Positions 1-7,233 of a stretch of 19,149 nt of DNA are shown piece after piece. The stretch is from an uncultured Enterococcus sp. (GTDB taxonomy: Bacteria > Bacillota > Bacilli > Lactobacillales > Enterococcaceae). Numbering within the stretch: the stretch's first letter is position 1; every line of letters begins with the position of its first letter. Made by a program: the position numbers and the translations under genes. Location: contig CAMJVA010000008.1 in assembly GCA_946409145.1 (NCBI GenBank), positions 1-19,149 on the forward strand, given 5' to 3'. Below the pieces are notes generated by a model. The model did not search any database, was not told the origin of the DNA, and saw only the letters and a list, made by a program, of their open reading frames with translations.

Positions 1-118
1 TTTAGTGGATGGCTTTATTATTTCCGATAATATTTCCGTTGAAGAACTCAAAGTGGTTAATGGAGACTTTGAAAATTCCGATCACAATCCAGTAAAATTA
101 TCTTTTTCTCTAAATTAA
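1..118 (+). CDS. C-terminal end of an endonuclease/exonuclease/phosphatase-family protein (partial)
   Basis: Only the last 38 codons are present, in the frame starting at base 2 and ending with TAA at 116-118. The peptide contains VDGFIIS and then SDHNPV followed by a short beta-strand-like tail. SDHxPV is the C-terminal catalytic motif of the endonuclease/exonuclease/phosphatase fold, in which Asp and His act on phosphodiester or phosphomonoester bonds. The specific substrate cannot be told from this fragment; family members include nucleases, sphingomyelinase-like enzymes and sugar or lipid phosphatases. The start lies outside the window. A strong palindromic hairpin lies 5 bases after the stop. 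Confidence 0.7.
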   Translation, partial: LVDGFIISDNISVEELKVVNGDFENSDHNPVKLSFSLN

Positions 119-123
119 AAAAT

Positions 124-153
124 GGGAGTGGGACATAATTATGTCCCACTCCC
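124..153. terminator. Perfect 30-bp palindrome, probable bidirectional terminator
   Basis: The two 15-base arms (GGGAGTGGGACATAA and its exact complement) meet with no spacer, so the loop must open inside the AT centre. On the minus strand the hairpin is followed by ATTTTTTAAT, which makes it a good intrinsic terminator for the leftward rsuA-udk transcript. The plus-strand tail (TTAAATCTT) is poorer, but it may also stop the gene ending at 118. Confidence 0.8.
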
Positions 154-342
154 TTAAATCTTAATAAACGGTGATCCAAAAGTAACTTCTTGATCAAAAC
201 ATAAGTCGAACAATCACAAAAATATGAAAAGCTATTTTGGATTATCCTCCTTATGCCCTTTTTAAACGACGCATATAGTTGGACTATTTAAACCATCAAG
301 TCCAACTTATTTCTCGGAATTAAACACTTTTTTCCCAACCTC
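124..342 (-). repeat. Dispersed ~219-bp intergenic repeat, copy A
   Basis: Read on the minus strand this element begins 4 bases after the udk stop codon and ends with the palindrome at 124-153. It aligns almost without gaps to 10047-10263 (+), roughly 70-75 % identical by eye, with a 23-base identical core at 276-298. Inside it, AGTTGGAC and GTCCAACT (277-284 and 300-307) form a perfect 8-bp stem. The left end (GAGGTTGGGA on the minus strand) loosely resembles the right end read in reverse (GGGAGTGGGAC), so a small MITE-like element with degenerate terminal inverted repeats is possible. No open reading frame of note is inside. It serves as the 3' untranslated region of udk. Confidence 0.8.
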
Positions 343-346
343 TTTT

Positions 347-997
347 TTATATTTCCAAACCGCGCATTCGTAAAATACTAGCCACTTTTGTCGCAATTAA
401 ATCAATGGCAACTTTATTTTCTCCACCTTCAGGGACAATAATATCTGCATAACGTTTCGTAGGTTCAATAAATTGATGGTACATAGGTTTAACCACAGAT
501 AAATATTGATCAATAACGGAATCTAAGGTTCTACCCCGTTCTTGAATGTCTCGTTTAATTCGGCGAATAATCCGAATATCATCGTCTGTATCTACATACA
601 CTTTAATATCCATTAAATCTCTTAAACGTTTGTCCTCTAAAATTAAAATTCCTTCTAAAATAATCACTTCTTTTGGTTCTTGATGATAAACTTCTTTACT
701 TCTCGTATGAGCTGCATAATCATAAACTGGTTTATCAATGGCTTCATAATTGAGCAGTTTTTCTAAGTGACTAATTAAAAGATCCGTATCAAAAGCAAAG
801 GGATGATCATAATTGGTTTCAAGTCGTTTTTCAAAGGGCATATTGCTTTGATCTTTATAATAAGAATCTTGTTCTAACATCATAATGGCATGTTTTGGAA
901 AATGATTTAAAATCGCTCTAGAAACACTGGTCTTCCCACTTCCAGAACCGCCTGTTACCCCAATTATTATGGGACGTTTACTAAAATTTTCTCCCAT
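347..997 (-). CDS. udk: Uridine kinase
   Basis: Uridine kinase phosphorylates uridine and cytidine to UMP and CMP with GTP or ATP (pyrimidine salvage, cytosolic). The protein is 216 aa, as usual for the family. A P-loop GGSGSGKT sits at residues 16-23, followed by the YDHPFAFD nucleoside-binding segment, RRIKRDIQERGR and the C-terminal EPTKRYADIIVPEGG signature. The start was set at 997 because AAGGAGGG lies just upstream; an in-frame ATG at 1063 would add 22 non-conserved residues and has no comparable site. It lies 58 bases downstream of the rsuA-family gene and is probably co-transcribed with it. The transcript ends in repeat copy A and its hairpin. Confidence 0.95.
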   Translation of the reverse strand: MGENFSKRPIIIGVTGGSGSGKTSVSRAILNHFPKHAIMMLEQDSYYKDQSNMPFEKRLETNYDHPFAFDTDLLISHLEKLLNYEAIDKPVYDYAAHTRSKEVYHQEPKEVIILEGILILEDKRLRDLMDIKVYVDTDDDIRIIRRIKRDIQERGRTLDSVIDQYLSVVKPMYHQFIEPTKRYADIIVPEGGENKVAIDLIATKVASILRMRGLEI

Positions 998-1055
998 TCC
1001 TATCCCTCCTTGATTTTTTTCATCTTTATTATTATAACGAATATTTTCTTTTTGC

Positions 1056-1751
1056 CTAGTCAAAATTAAAAAAAGGTTGAATTAAAGAAAAATCTTCTAG
1101 TGTAAATTCCTGAAATTCTCCAGGTTTTAAATTTTCCGGTAAAAACAGTGGACCAATACTAATGCGGTGTAAGTCAGTGACCTTTTTCCCACAGGATAAA
1201 AACATTTTCTTTACTTGATGAAATTTTCCTTCTGTAATGGTCACTAAACCAGTATGGGCACTTAAAATTTCTAATTTTCCTGGCTTTAATTGAACCGTGC
1301 CATCAATGATTATTCCTTTAAAAAAAGCGGCCACATCAGTTTCATCTAAAGTTTCTTTAACCGTTACAAAATAGGTTTTAGAAATGGCAAATTTTGCCTG
1401 GTGCATATGATAATTAAGTTGCCCATTATTCGTTAAAAAAACAAGACCAGTAGAATTTTTATCTAAACGACCCACATAGCTTATATCTTTTTCGGAAAAA
1501 TAGTCTAGAACCGTTGGATCTTTTGCATCTGTTTTTGCCGTGACAACTCCTTTTGGTTTATTAAAATAAAAATATTTATGAGCCTTCCCAGGAATTCTTT
1601 TTCCATTAACTACTATTTTTTGATAAAAAGGATCGATCATTTGTCCTTTTTCTTTGGGAAAATGTCCATCAATCATAATTTTTTTCTGCTGTAATAAATG
1701 TTTAATTTCTTTTTTTTGAAAAGAATTTTGTAAAAAAGTGTCTAGTCGCAT
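1056..1751 (-). CDS. rsuA: 16S rRNA pseudouridine synthase, RsuA family
   Basis: The 231-aa protein starts with an S4-type RNA-binding segment (residues about 1-45: MRLDTFLQNS, then KIMIDGHFPKEKG) and continues with the pseudouridine synthase domain. The catalytic motif GRLDKNSTGLVFLTNNG carries the nucleophilic Asp. KTYFVTV and GKFHQVKKMF, typical of the RsuA/RluB/RluE/RluF branch, follow. RsuA makes pseudouridine 516 in 16S rRNA; RluB-type 23S activity cannot be excluded from motifs alone. The ATG at 1751 is preceded by AGGTGAGGTGAAG. A CATAAT with an upstream TGG (extended -10, 1769-1774 on the minus strand) could be its promoter, which would give a very short leader. Udk follows in the same direction. 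Confidence 0.88.
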   Translation of the reverse strand: MRLDTFLQNSFQKKEIKHLLQQKKIMIDGHFPKEKGQMIDPFYQKIVVNGKRIPGKAHKYFYFNKPKGVVTAKTDAKDPTVLDYFSEKDISYVGRLDKNSTGLVFLTNNGQLNYHMHQAKFAISKTYFVTVKETLDETDVAAFFKGIIIDGTVQLKPGKLEILSAHTGLVTITEGKFHQVKKMFLSCGKKVTDLHRISIGPLFLPENLKPGEFQEFTLEDFSLIQPFFNFD

Positions 1752-1803
1752 TTCTTCACCTCACCTTTATTATGCCATAAAACTTAAAAAGTAAGACAAA
1801 TTC

Positions 1804-1832
1804 TTCGCTTCCCTAAAAATTTTCGTTATAAT
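1804..1832 (+). promoter_or_regulatory. Candidate promoter of the DUF960 gene
   Basis: A consensus TATAAT is at 1827-1832. The hexamer 17 bases upstream (TTCGCT, 1804-1809) is a poor -35. The position, 37 bases before the start codon and within the divergent spacer, fits. Confidence 0.5.
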
Positions 1833-1869
1833 AGATATAGCAAATAAAAACTTAAAAGGAGTGAAAGTT

Positions 1870-2187
1870 ATGTTTGCCAAAAATAATACACGTTATGCCA
1901 CAACTGGTGTCGTTTCAAACTTACCAAGTCAAGTCATTGACTCTGTTTGGTTCATTATTGATCAAAACTTAAAAGGGGTTTTCCCATTAAACAATTTAAT
2001 CGCTTTTCAATTAGAAAATAATCAAGGAAAGTTAACCATGGGATTTTCTAATGACGGAGAAAATATTCAAATGCGTGTGGATTTACCTTTTCCTTACAAA
2101 GAAGAATATCCTTCTTCTGTCTTAGCTTATGATGATGGTTTCTCGCAAACTATTTTACTACCTAATGAAGCAGAAGCTTTAGATTAA
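1870..2187 (+). CDS. DUF960-family protein of unknown function
   Basis: A 105-aa protein beginning MFAKNNTRYATTGVVSNLP. The opening pattern (MF, then RYxTxGV, then xLP, then W-x-x-ID about 15 residues on) is that of the DUF960 family, found widely in Firmicutes and without assigned function. No signal peptide or membrane segment is visible, so it is probably cytosolic. The second half is acidic. The ATG at 1870 was preferred over an in-frame GTG at 1861, because AAAAGGAG at 1854-1861 is 8 bases from the ATG but overlaps the GTG. It is probably monocistronic: a new promoter starts 18 bases after its stop. Confidence 0.7.
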   Translation: MFAKNNTRYATTGVVSNLPSQVIDSVWFIIDQNLKGVFPLNNLIAFQLENNQGKLTMGFSNDGENIQMRVDLPFPYKEEYPSSVLAYDDGFSQTILLPNEAEALD

Positions 2188-2205
2188 GGGGAAAAATAGC
2201 TTTCC

Positions 2206-2234
2206 TTGACTTTTCCAAAAATTAAGACTAGCAT
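2206..2234 (+). promoter_or_regulatory. Candidate sigma-A promoter of rplY/ctc
   Basis: TTGACT (2206-2211), a 17-base spacer and TAGCAT (2229-2234). This predicts a transcript start near 2241 and a leader of about 200 nt before the L25 start codon. Confidence 0.6.
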
Positions 2235-2240
2235 AGAAGT

Positions 2241-2438
2241 ATCGATTAGGTCTCTAGAAATGGCTGTAACGAAGTCTATCTAGATTACTTTTGTTGCGCG
2301 TTTAGAGACAATCCTTTAGGGAATGTCTCTTTTTTTATGAGAATAATTGATAAAAATTTTGGGAAACACGAGTACGCAATGAGCTACGAAAGTGGTGTCA
2401 TAATCGCCCCATTGCGCAAATCAAAGGAGGAAATTATT
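2241..2438 (+). promoter_or_regulatory. Structured leader RNA of L25 with an attenuator-like terminator
   Basis: The leader holds a transcription-terminator hairpin (2304-2330) followed by seven T. Its 5' arm is shared with a competing upstream pairing: GTCTCTA at 2250-2256 can pair with TAGAGAC at 2303-2309. A third option pairs TCTAGA at 2253-2258 with TCTAGA at 2279-2284. Further down, CGCAATG (2375-2381) pairs with CATTGCG (2410-2416) and encloses a small hairpin GCTAC-GAAA-GTGGT (2383-2396) with a GNRA loop, ending 7 bases before the AAAGGAGG. The arrangement suggests antitermination plus control of translation, perhaps autoregulation by L25. This is inferred from pairing only; I do not recognise a catalogued family. 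Confidence 0.6.
2304..2336 (+). terminator. Intrinsic terminator within the L25 leader
   Basis: AGAGACA (2304-2310) pairs with TGTCTCT (2324-2330). TCC/GGA extends the stem inside, leaving a five-base loop, and T2330-T2336 follows. It lies between the predicted start of the transcript and the gene, so it can act as an attenuator rather than an end-of-gene terminator. Confidence 0.7.
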
Positions 2439-3047
2439 ATGTCAGTAACACTAAAAGTAGAAAAAAGAGCAACTCGGCCCCGTTCTTTAAGAAACGAATT
2501 ACGCCGTGCCGGAAAGGTCCCTGCAATTGTTTATGGTTACAAAGTTGAAAACACCCCTGTTTCTATTGAAGAAAAAGAATTATCTAAAATCATTAGAGAA
2601 CATGGTGCTAACGTGGTTTTAAGTTTTGACATTGACGGACAAAAAGTTAATGCCTTAATTTCTGAACCTCAATTTGATACTTTCAACCGTGCTTTAAAAC
2701 ACGTAGAATTAATTGCTGTAGACATGAACGAAGAAGTTGAAGTAGAAGCTGATATTCAACTTGTTGGCGAAGAAATTATTGCTAAATCTGGTGCAGAGTT
2801 AGCTCAAGCATTATATGCTCTTAAAGTTTCTGCTACTCCAGATAAATTACCAGAATTTATCACTGTTGATGTTTCTAAACTTAAAATCGGTGACAGTATT
2901 ACTGTAGCTGATCTACCTGTTTCTGAAGATTACAAAATCGTCACTGATCCTGAAGAACATATCTTGGCTATCCAAGAAAAACAAGAACTTCAAGAAGACG
3001 ATGAAGAAGCAGCAAGCGAAACTGTTGAAGAAGCTCCAGCTGAATAA
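2439..3047 (+). CDS. rplY: 50S ribosomal protein L25/general stress protein Ctc
   Basis: The 202-aa protein belongs to the long L25 (TL5/Ctc) form, which binds 5S rRNA in the large subunit. The N-terminal L25 domain (about residues 1-93) starts with VEKRATRPRSLRNELRRAGKVPAIVYGYK. The C-terminal TL5 domain follows, with KSGAELAQALYALKVSATPDKLPEFITVDVS and KIGDSITVADL, and the end is a strongly acidic tail. The start was placed at the ATG at 2439, preceded by AAAGGAGG. An in-frame ATG at 2337 lies immediately after the leader terminator and would add 34 unrelated residues through structured RNA. It is monocistronic between a private promoter and a bidirectional terminator. Confidence 0.95.
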   Translation: MSVTLKVEKRATRPRSLRNELRRAGKVPAIVYGYKVENTPVSIEEKELSKIIREHGANVVLSFDIDGQKVNALISEPQFDTFNRALKHVELIAVDMNEEVEVEADIQLVGEEIIAKSGAELAQALYALKVSATPDKLPEFITVDVSKLKIGDSITVADLPVSEDYKIVTDPEEHILAIQEKQELQEDDEEAASETVEEAPAE

Positions 3048-3061
3048 TTTTCAATTCACTG

Positions 3062-3103
3062 AAAAAAGTAGCCTTAAGGATTTTTCCTTAAGGCTACTTT
3101 TTT
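3062..3103. terminator. Bidirectional terminator between rplY and the YitT gene
   Basis: Perfect arms AAAAAAGTAGCCTTAAGGA (3062-3080) and the complement (3085-3103) surround a TTTT loop, giving T-tracts on both strands. It ends both the rightward L25 transcript and the leftward YitT-family transcript; the last arm touches the stop codon of the latter. Confidence 0.92.
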
Positions 3104-4023
3104 TAATAAATATCTTCTTCGTAAAAATGTCCTAAAATTTGCACATTGTCAGAAATAGAAACAAAGGCACTAGGATCTGAAGCTTTCATGGCACTAATTA
3201 ATAAAGGAAGCTCATAACGTGTTACGACAGTAAATAAAATAGATTGGGGTTCTTCATTAAACGCCCCTTCTGCATCGTGGATAATGGTAATTCCTCGGCG
3301 CATTCTTTTTTGAATTTCTTCAATAACTAAATGAGGTTCTTTAGTAACAATCATAATTTGCATTTTTTTCTGCTTGGTAAAAATCACATCGGTCATTTTT
3401 CCAGAAACAAAAATTCCTAAAGCAGAATAAAACATATATTGCCAGCCAAATAAATATCCAGCAATTAAAATAATAATTGCATTAAAAACAATGGAAATGG
3501 ACCCTACTGACTTTCCAGTTTTTTTCCGAATAGTCAGACTAATAATATCCAGTCCCCCAGAAGATAATCCATGTTTCAAAGTATAACCAATGCCTGTGCC
3601 AATTAAGACACCACCAAAAATTGCACAAATAATCGGATCATTGGTTAAGGTTGTTTGGGGAATAATTTGAATAAAAAAAGACGTTAAGGTAATGGTAATA
3701 AACGTAAAAATCGTAAATTTCTTCCCTAATTTAAACCAAGCTAAGAAAAATAATGGCACATTCAAAGCAAATAAAGTAATGGATAATGGTATCGCTTGGT
3801 GAAATAAACGTTCAGAAAAATTCGTTAAAATTTGGGCAATTCCATTCACTCCCGAAGAATAAATATTTCCTGGAATGTAAAAAAAGTTAAAGGCCACCCC
3901 AGAAAGTAATGCATAAACCACTGAAGCTGATAAACGACTGGTGTATTGATCTAATTTTAAACGATGCCACGTTTCTTGCAAAAAAAAATCCCTCTCTTTC
4001 TCAAATGTTTCGCCACTTATCAT
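3103..4023 (-). CDS. YitT-family membrane protein (DUF161/DUF2179)
   Basis: A 306-aa integral membrane protein. About five or six hydrophobic segments occupy residues 33-205, with the conserved HGLSSGGLDIISL stretch at about 151-163. The C-terminal DUF2179 domain (about 220-300, MQIMIVTKEPHLVIEEI then RGITIIHDAEGAF) is soluble. The family's transport or signalling role is not established. The ATG at 4023 has AAAAGGGG only two bases away. A TTG at codon 15, preceded by GAGAGGGA at normal spacing, is an alternative start that would still keep all membrane segments. A run of nine A on the plus strand (3980-3988) lies at that point. It is a single gene between two terminators. Confidence 0.85.
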   Translation of the reverse strand: MISGETFEKERDFFLQETWHRLKLDQYTSRLSASVVYALLSGVAFNFFYIPGNIYSSGVNGIAQILTNFSERLFHQAIPLSITLFALNVPLFFLAWFKLGKKFTIFTFITITLTSFFIQIIPQTTLTNDPIICAIFGGVLIGTGIGYTLKHGLSSGGLDIISLTIRKKTGKSVGSISIVFNAIIILIAGYLFGWQYMFYSALGIFVSGKMTDVIFTKQKKMQIMIVTKEPHLVIEEIQKRMRRGITIIHDAEGAFNEEPQSILFTVVTRYELPLLISAMKASDPSAFVSISDNVQILGHFYEEDIY

Positions 4024-4071
4024 AACCCCTTTTAGGAAAAATAGAAAGTAAAAATATCCTTTTCTAAAGAA

Positions 4072-4108
4072 AAAAGAGAGTCTGACAAAATAAGTCAGAC
4101 TCTCTTTT
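4072..4108 (-). terminator. Terminator of the hisS-aspS operon
   Basis: AAAAGAGAGTCTGAC (4072-4086) and its exact complement (4094-4108) flank a seven-base loop. Read leftward it lies 32 bases after the aspS stop and ends in a T-tract. The 15-bp stem is perfect. Confidence 0.92.
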
Positions 4109-4140
4109 AAAATTTACTAAAAATAAACCCGTTGAAATTT

Positions 4141-5910
4141 TTAGTCTTTGTCATCTTCTGTTATGGTTAAATGCAATTCGTCTAATTGTTTTAAAGAAAC
4201 AAGAGACGGTGCTTGAGTTAATGGATCCATGGCCCGATTATTTTTTGGAAAAGCAATGACTTCTCTAATATTTTCTTCGCCAGCTAAAAGCATCACAAAG
4301 CGATCTAAACCAAGAGCAAGTCCCCCAATTGGTGGGAAACCATAGTCAAGAGCTTCAAGTAAGAAACCAAATTGTTCTTCAGCTGCTTCTTTTGTAAATC
4401 CTAGAGCTTTAAACATTTCTTCTTGAAGTTCTCTTGTGTGAATTCTTAAAGAACCGCCTCCAAGTTCATACCCATTTAACACAATGTCATAGGCTCTAGC
4501 ATAAACTTTTTCAGGATCTGTGGAAAGTAAAGGAATATCTTTTTCCATTGGTAAAGTAAACGGATGGTGCGCAGAGACATAACGTTCTTCTTCTTCAGAG
4601 TATTCAAACATTGGCCAATCTGTCACCCAAAGATAATTAAATTTACTTTGGTCAATTAAGTTTAATTCTTTTCCTAAATGACTTCTTAAAGCCCCTAAAG
4701 TAGTTTGAACAATCGCTTTTTCATCTGCCACAAAGAAAATTAAATCTCCCACACTGGCGTTGGTTGCTGTGACAATTTTTTCATAGTGATCTTGTAAGAA
4801 TTTAGCAATGGAGCCGTTAAAGCCATCTTCTGTTACTTTCACCCAAGCTAACCCTTTTGCTCCAAAACGTTTGAAATATTCCCCTAAATGATCAATGTCT
4901 TTTCTAGAATATTTATCAGCGGCACCTTTAGCATTTAAAGCATTCACTATGCCTCCTGTGGCTAAGGTATTTTGGAAAACTTTAAAATCAATGTCTTTCA
5001 CGACATCGCTTAAATCAATGAGTTCCATGGAAAAGCGTGTATCTGGTTTATCTGATCCAAAACGGCTCATGGCCTCATCATATTTAATTCTAGGGAATGG
5101 TAAAGTTACGTCAATGCCTAATGCATCTTTCATCACTTTTTGAATCATTTCTTCAGTGAAATCTTGAATTTCTTGTTCATCTAAAAAGCTAGTTTCAATA
5201 TCCACTTGAGTAAATTCAGGTTGGCGGTCTCCTCTTAGATCTTCATCTCTAAAACAACGAACAATTTGATAGTAACGGTCAAAACCAGCAGCCATTAATA
5301 ATTGTTTAATTAATTGAGGAGATTGAGGTAAAGCGTAGAAATGTCCATCATGAATTCTAGAAGGAACTAAATAATCTCTTGCGCCTTCTGGAGTTGATTT
5401 AGTTAAATAAGGAGTTTCTACATCCATAAAGTTATGGGTATCTAAATATTCTCGAATGGAACGAGTCATTTTATGGCGTAGTTCGAAATTTTTCAACATT
5501 TTTTCTCGGCGTAAATCTAAATAACGATATTTCAAACGCAATTCATCATTCACATCTCCGGCTTCGTCAATGACAAAAGGTGTTGTTTTAGCTTTGTTTA
5601 AAAGGGTGCAACTCGTGGCGTGAAGTTCCACTAGCCCTGTTTTCATTTTTAAATTTTGGGCTTTTTCTCCCCGACTGAAAACAACCCCAGTAATTTCTAC
5701 CACATCTTCATTTCTTAATTTAAAAGCTTGATCAAAAGCTTCTTTATTTTCTTCAGGATTAAAAACAACTTGTAAAATCCCTCCCCGGTCACGAAGGTCA
5801 ATAAAGACTAAACCTCCTAAATCCCGGTATTTTGCTACCCAACCTTTTAAAGTTAAAGTTTGTCCAATAAATTCTTCCGTAACGTCTCCTGCGTACATAC
5901 TTCTTTTCAC
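4141..5910 (-). CDS. aspS: Aspartate--tRNA ligase
   Basis: Class II synthetase charging tRNA-Asp in the cytosol; 589 aa, a normal bacterial length. It has an N-terminal OB-fold anticodon-binding domain (GQTLTLKGWV, LGGLVFIDLRDRGG), motif 2 FRDEDLRGDRQPEFTQ at about 220-235, an inserted GAD domain in the middle, and motif 3 GLALGLDRFVM near 530. The start was set at a GTG (5910) giving MKRSMYAGDV: it lies 8 bases from AGGAG and matches the usual N-terminus. An in-frame GTG at 5919 abuts the same ribosome binding site and is unlikely. It follows hisS closely, with the site located at the hisS stop, so it is translationally coupled and under the same T-box. Confidence 0.96.
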   Translation of the reverse strand: MKRSMYAGDVTEEFIGQTLTLKGWVAKYRDLGGLVFIDLRDRGGILQVVFNPEENKEAFDQAFKLRNEDVVEITGVVFSRGEKAQNLKMKTGLVELHATSCTLLNKAKTTPFVIDEAGDVNDELRLKYRYLDLRREKMLKNFELRHKMTRSIREYLDTHNFMDVETPYLTKSTPEGARDYLVPSRIHDGHFYALPQSPQLIKQLLMAAGFDRYYQIVRCFRDEDLRGDRQPEFTQVDIETSFLDEQEIQDFTEEMIQKVMKDALGIDVTLPFPRIKYDEAMSRFGSDKPDTRFSMELIDLSDVVKDIDFKVFQNTLATGGIVNALNAKGAADKYSRKDIDHLGEYFKRFGAKGLAWVKVTEDGFNGSIAKFLQDHYEKIVTATNASVGDLIFFVADEKAIVQTTLGALRSHLGKELNLIDQSKFNYLWVTDWPMFEYSEEEERYVSAHHPFTLPMEKDIPLLSTDPEKVYARAYDIVLNGYELGGGSLRIHTRELQEEMFKALGFTKEAAEEQFGFLLEALDYGFPPIGGLALGLDRFVMLLAGEENIREVIAFPKNNRAMDPLTQAPSLVSLKQLDELHLTITEDDKD

Positions 5911-5921
5911 TTGGCTCACTC

Positions 5922-7214
5922 CTATTTGGTTAAATTATCAAAAATTTCATTAAAATCTTCATAAATCTTAGCTAAAGGAACTTTTACTTCTTCCCCTGTT
6001 TCCATATTTTTCACATTAACCGCTTGTTCCATTAACTCATTTTCTCCAATGGTAATGACAAGTTTCGCCTTTTCTTTAGAGGCGGTTTTAAATTGTGCTT
6101 TCGCTTTACGATTTAAATAATCCCGATCACAGCTATAGCCCAAATTGCGAATGCTTTGAACAATTTTTAACGCTTCTAAATTCGTTTTTTCTCCTAAAGA
6201 AACCACGTAACAATCTAGAGAATTATCTTCAGGTAAAGTAATATTTTCCGCTTCTAAAGTAATTAACAAGCGCTCTACCCCAATGGCAAAACCAAAAGCA
6301 GGGGTTTTTGGTCCGCCTAATTCTTCTACTAAATGATCATAACGTCCGCCACCACAAATGGTTGTTTTTACTCCGTTAAATCCTGGAGCATCAGACATTA
6401 TTTCAAAAATCGTATGTGTATAATAATCCAAGCCGCGCACCATATTCGGATCAATAGTGAAGTCAATCTTTAAAGCTTCTAAAAAGGCTTTAACATCATT
6501 AAAGTGTTTTAAAGATGTTTCATTTAAATAATCTAAAATAGAAGGGGCATTTTCTACCACGACTTGATCTTTTTTATCTTTACTATCTAAAACTCTTAAG
6601 GGATTATCGTGTAGCCGACGTTTTGAATCTTCACTAAGCTCTTCAAAATGAGACTCTAAATAATTAATTAAGGCTTCTCGGTAAGCTAAACGGCTTTCTT
6701 TATCTCCCAAAGAATTAATCACTAGTTGTAAGTGAGAAATCCCTAATTGTTTGAAATAATCAACAGCCATAGCAATAGTTTCTACATCAATCGCCGGATT
6801 TTCTGTACCAAATACTTCTACCCCGATTTGGTGGAATTGTCTTAAACGTCCTGCTTGAGGCCGTTCGTAACGAAACATAGGTTCAATATAATACATTTTT
6901 AAAGGTTTTTTATGTTCAGGTCCAAATAATTTATTTTCCACATAAGCTCTCACAATTGGTGCTGTGCCTTCAGGGCGCAAAGTAATGTGGCGATCTCCTT
7001 TATCATAAAAATCATACATTTCTTTTGACACAATATCAGTCGTATCTCCCACTGATCTTGCTACTACTTCATAATGTTCAAATAATGGGGTGCGAATTTC
7101 CCCAAAACCATAGTCGTGAAATAATAAACGAGCAGTTTCTTCAATAAATTGCCATTTCTCACTCATTCCTGGTAACAGGTCATTGGTTCCTTTTGGTCGT
7201 TGTTGCAAGGCCAT
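5922..7214 (-). CDS. hisS: Histidine--tRNA ligase
   Basis: Class II synthetase charging tRNA-His; 430 aa. Visible landmarks are the N-terminal RPKGTNDLLPG, motif 2 region YIEPMFRYERPQAGRLRQFHQIGVEVFG (about 109-136), the HisRS signature GLDYYTHTIFE (about 261-271), motif 3 GFAIGVERLL and a C-terminal anticodon-binding domain (LDCYVVSLG to the end). ATG with AAAGGAGGA upstream. It is the first gene of the hisS-aspS operon and directly follows a T-box leader, so its expression should respond to uncharged tRNA. Confidence 0.97.
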   Translation of the reverse strand: MALQQRPKGTNDLLPGMSEKWQFIEETARLLFHDYGFGEIRTPLFEHYEVVARSVGDTTDIVSKEMYDFYDKGDRHITLRPEGTAPIVRAYVENKLFGPEHKKPLKMYYIEPMFRYERPQAGRLRQFHQIGVEVFGTENPAIDVETIAMAVDYFKQLGISHLQLVINSLGDKESRLAYREALINYLESHFEELSEDSKRRLHDNPLRVLDSKDKKDQVVVENAPSILDYLNETSLKHFNDVKAFLEALKIDFTIDPNMVRGLDYYTHTIFEIMSDAPGFNGVKTTICGGGRYDHLVEELGGPKTPAFGFAIGVERLLITLEAENITLPEDNSLDCYVVSLGEKTNLEALKIVQSIRNLGYSCDRDYLNRKAKAQFKTASKEKAKLVITIGENELMEQAVNVKNMETGEEVKVPLAKIYEDFNEIFDNLTK

Positions 7215-7233
7215 GTTAATTCCTCCTTTATAA

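Noticed and set aside
124..153. Palindrome at 124-153 as an isolated regulator-binding site
   Set aside because: It is the 3' end of the dispersed repeat, has a hairpin counterpart with compensatory changes in the second copy, and is followed by a T-run, so a terminator explains it better.
2337..2438. N-terminal extension of L25 from the ATG at 2337
   Set aside because: The ATG follows the leader terminator directly, has no Shine-Dalgarno, and the 34 added residues do not resemble L25. The ATG at 2439 with AAAGGAGG matches the family start.
4895..5143. Open frame on the plus strand opposite aspS
   Set aside because: It lies wholly antisense to a well-supported synthetase, has no ribosome binding site or recognisable motif, and is a shadow of coding DNA. 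The same holds for frames opposite the amidase (7808-8041, 8408-8611), rel (13477-13734) and prmA (16134-16397).
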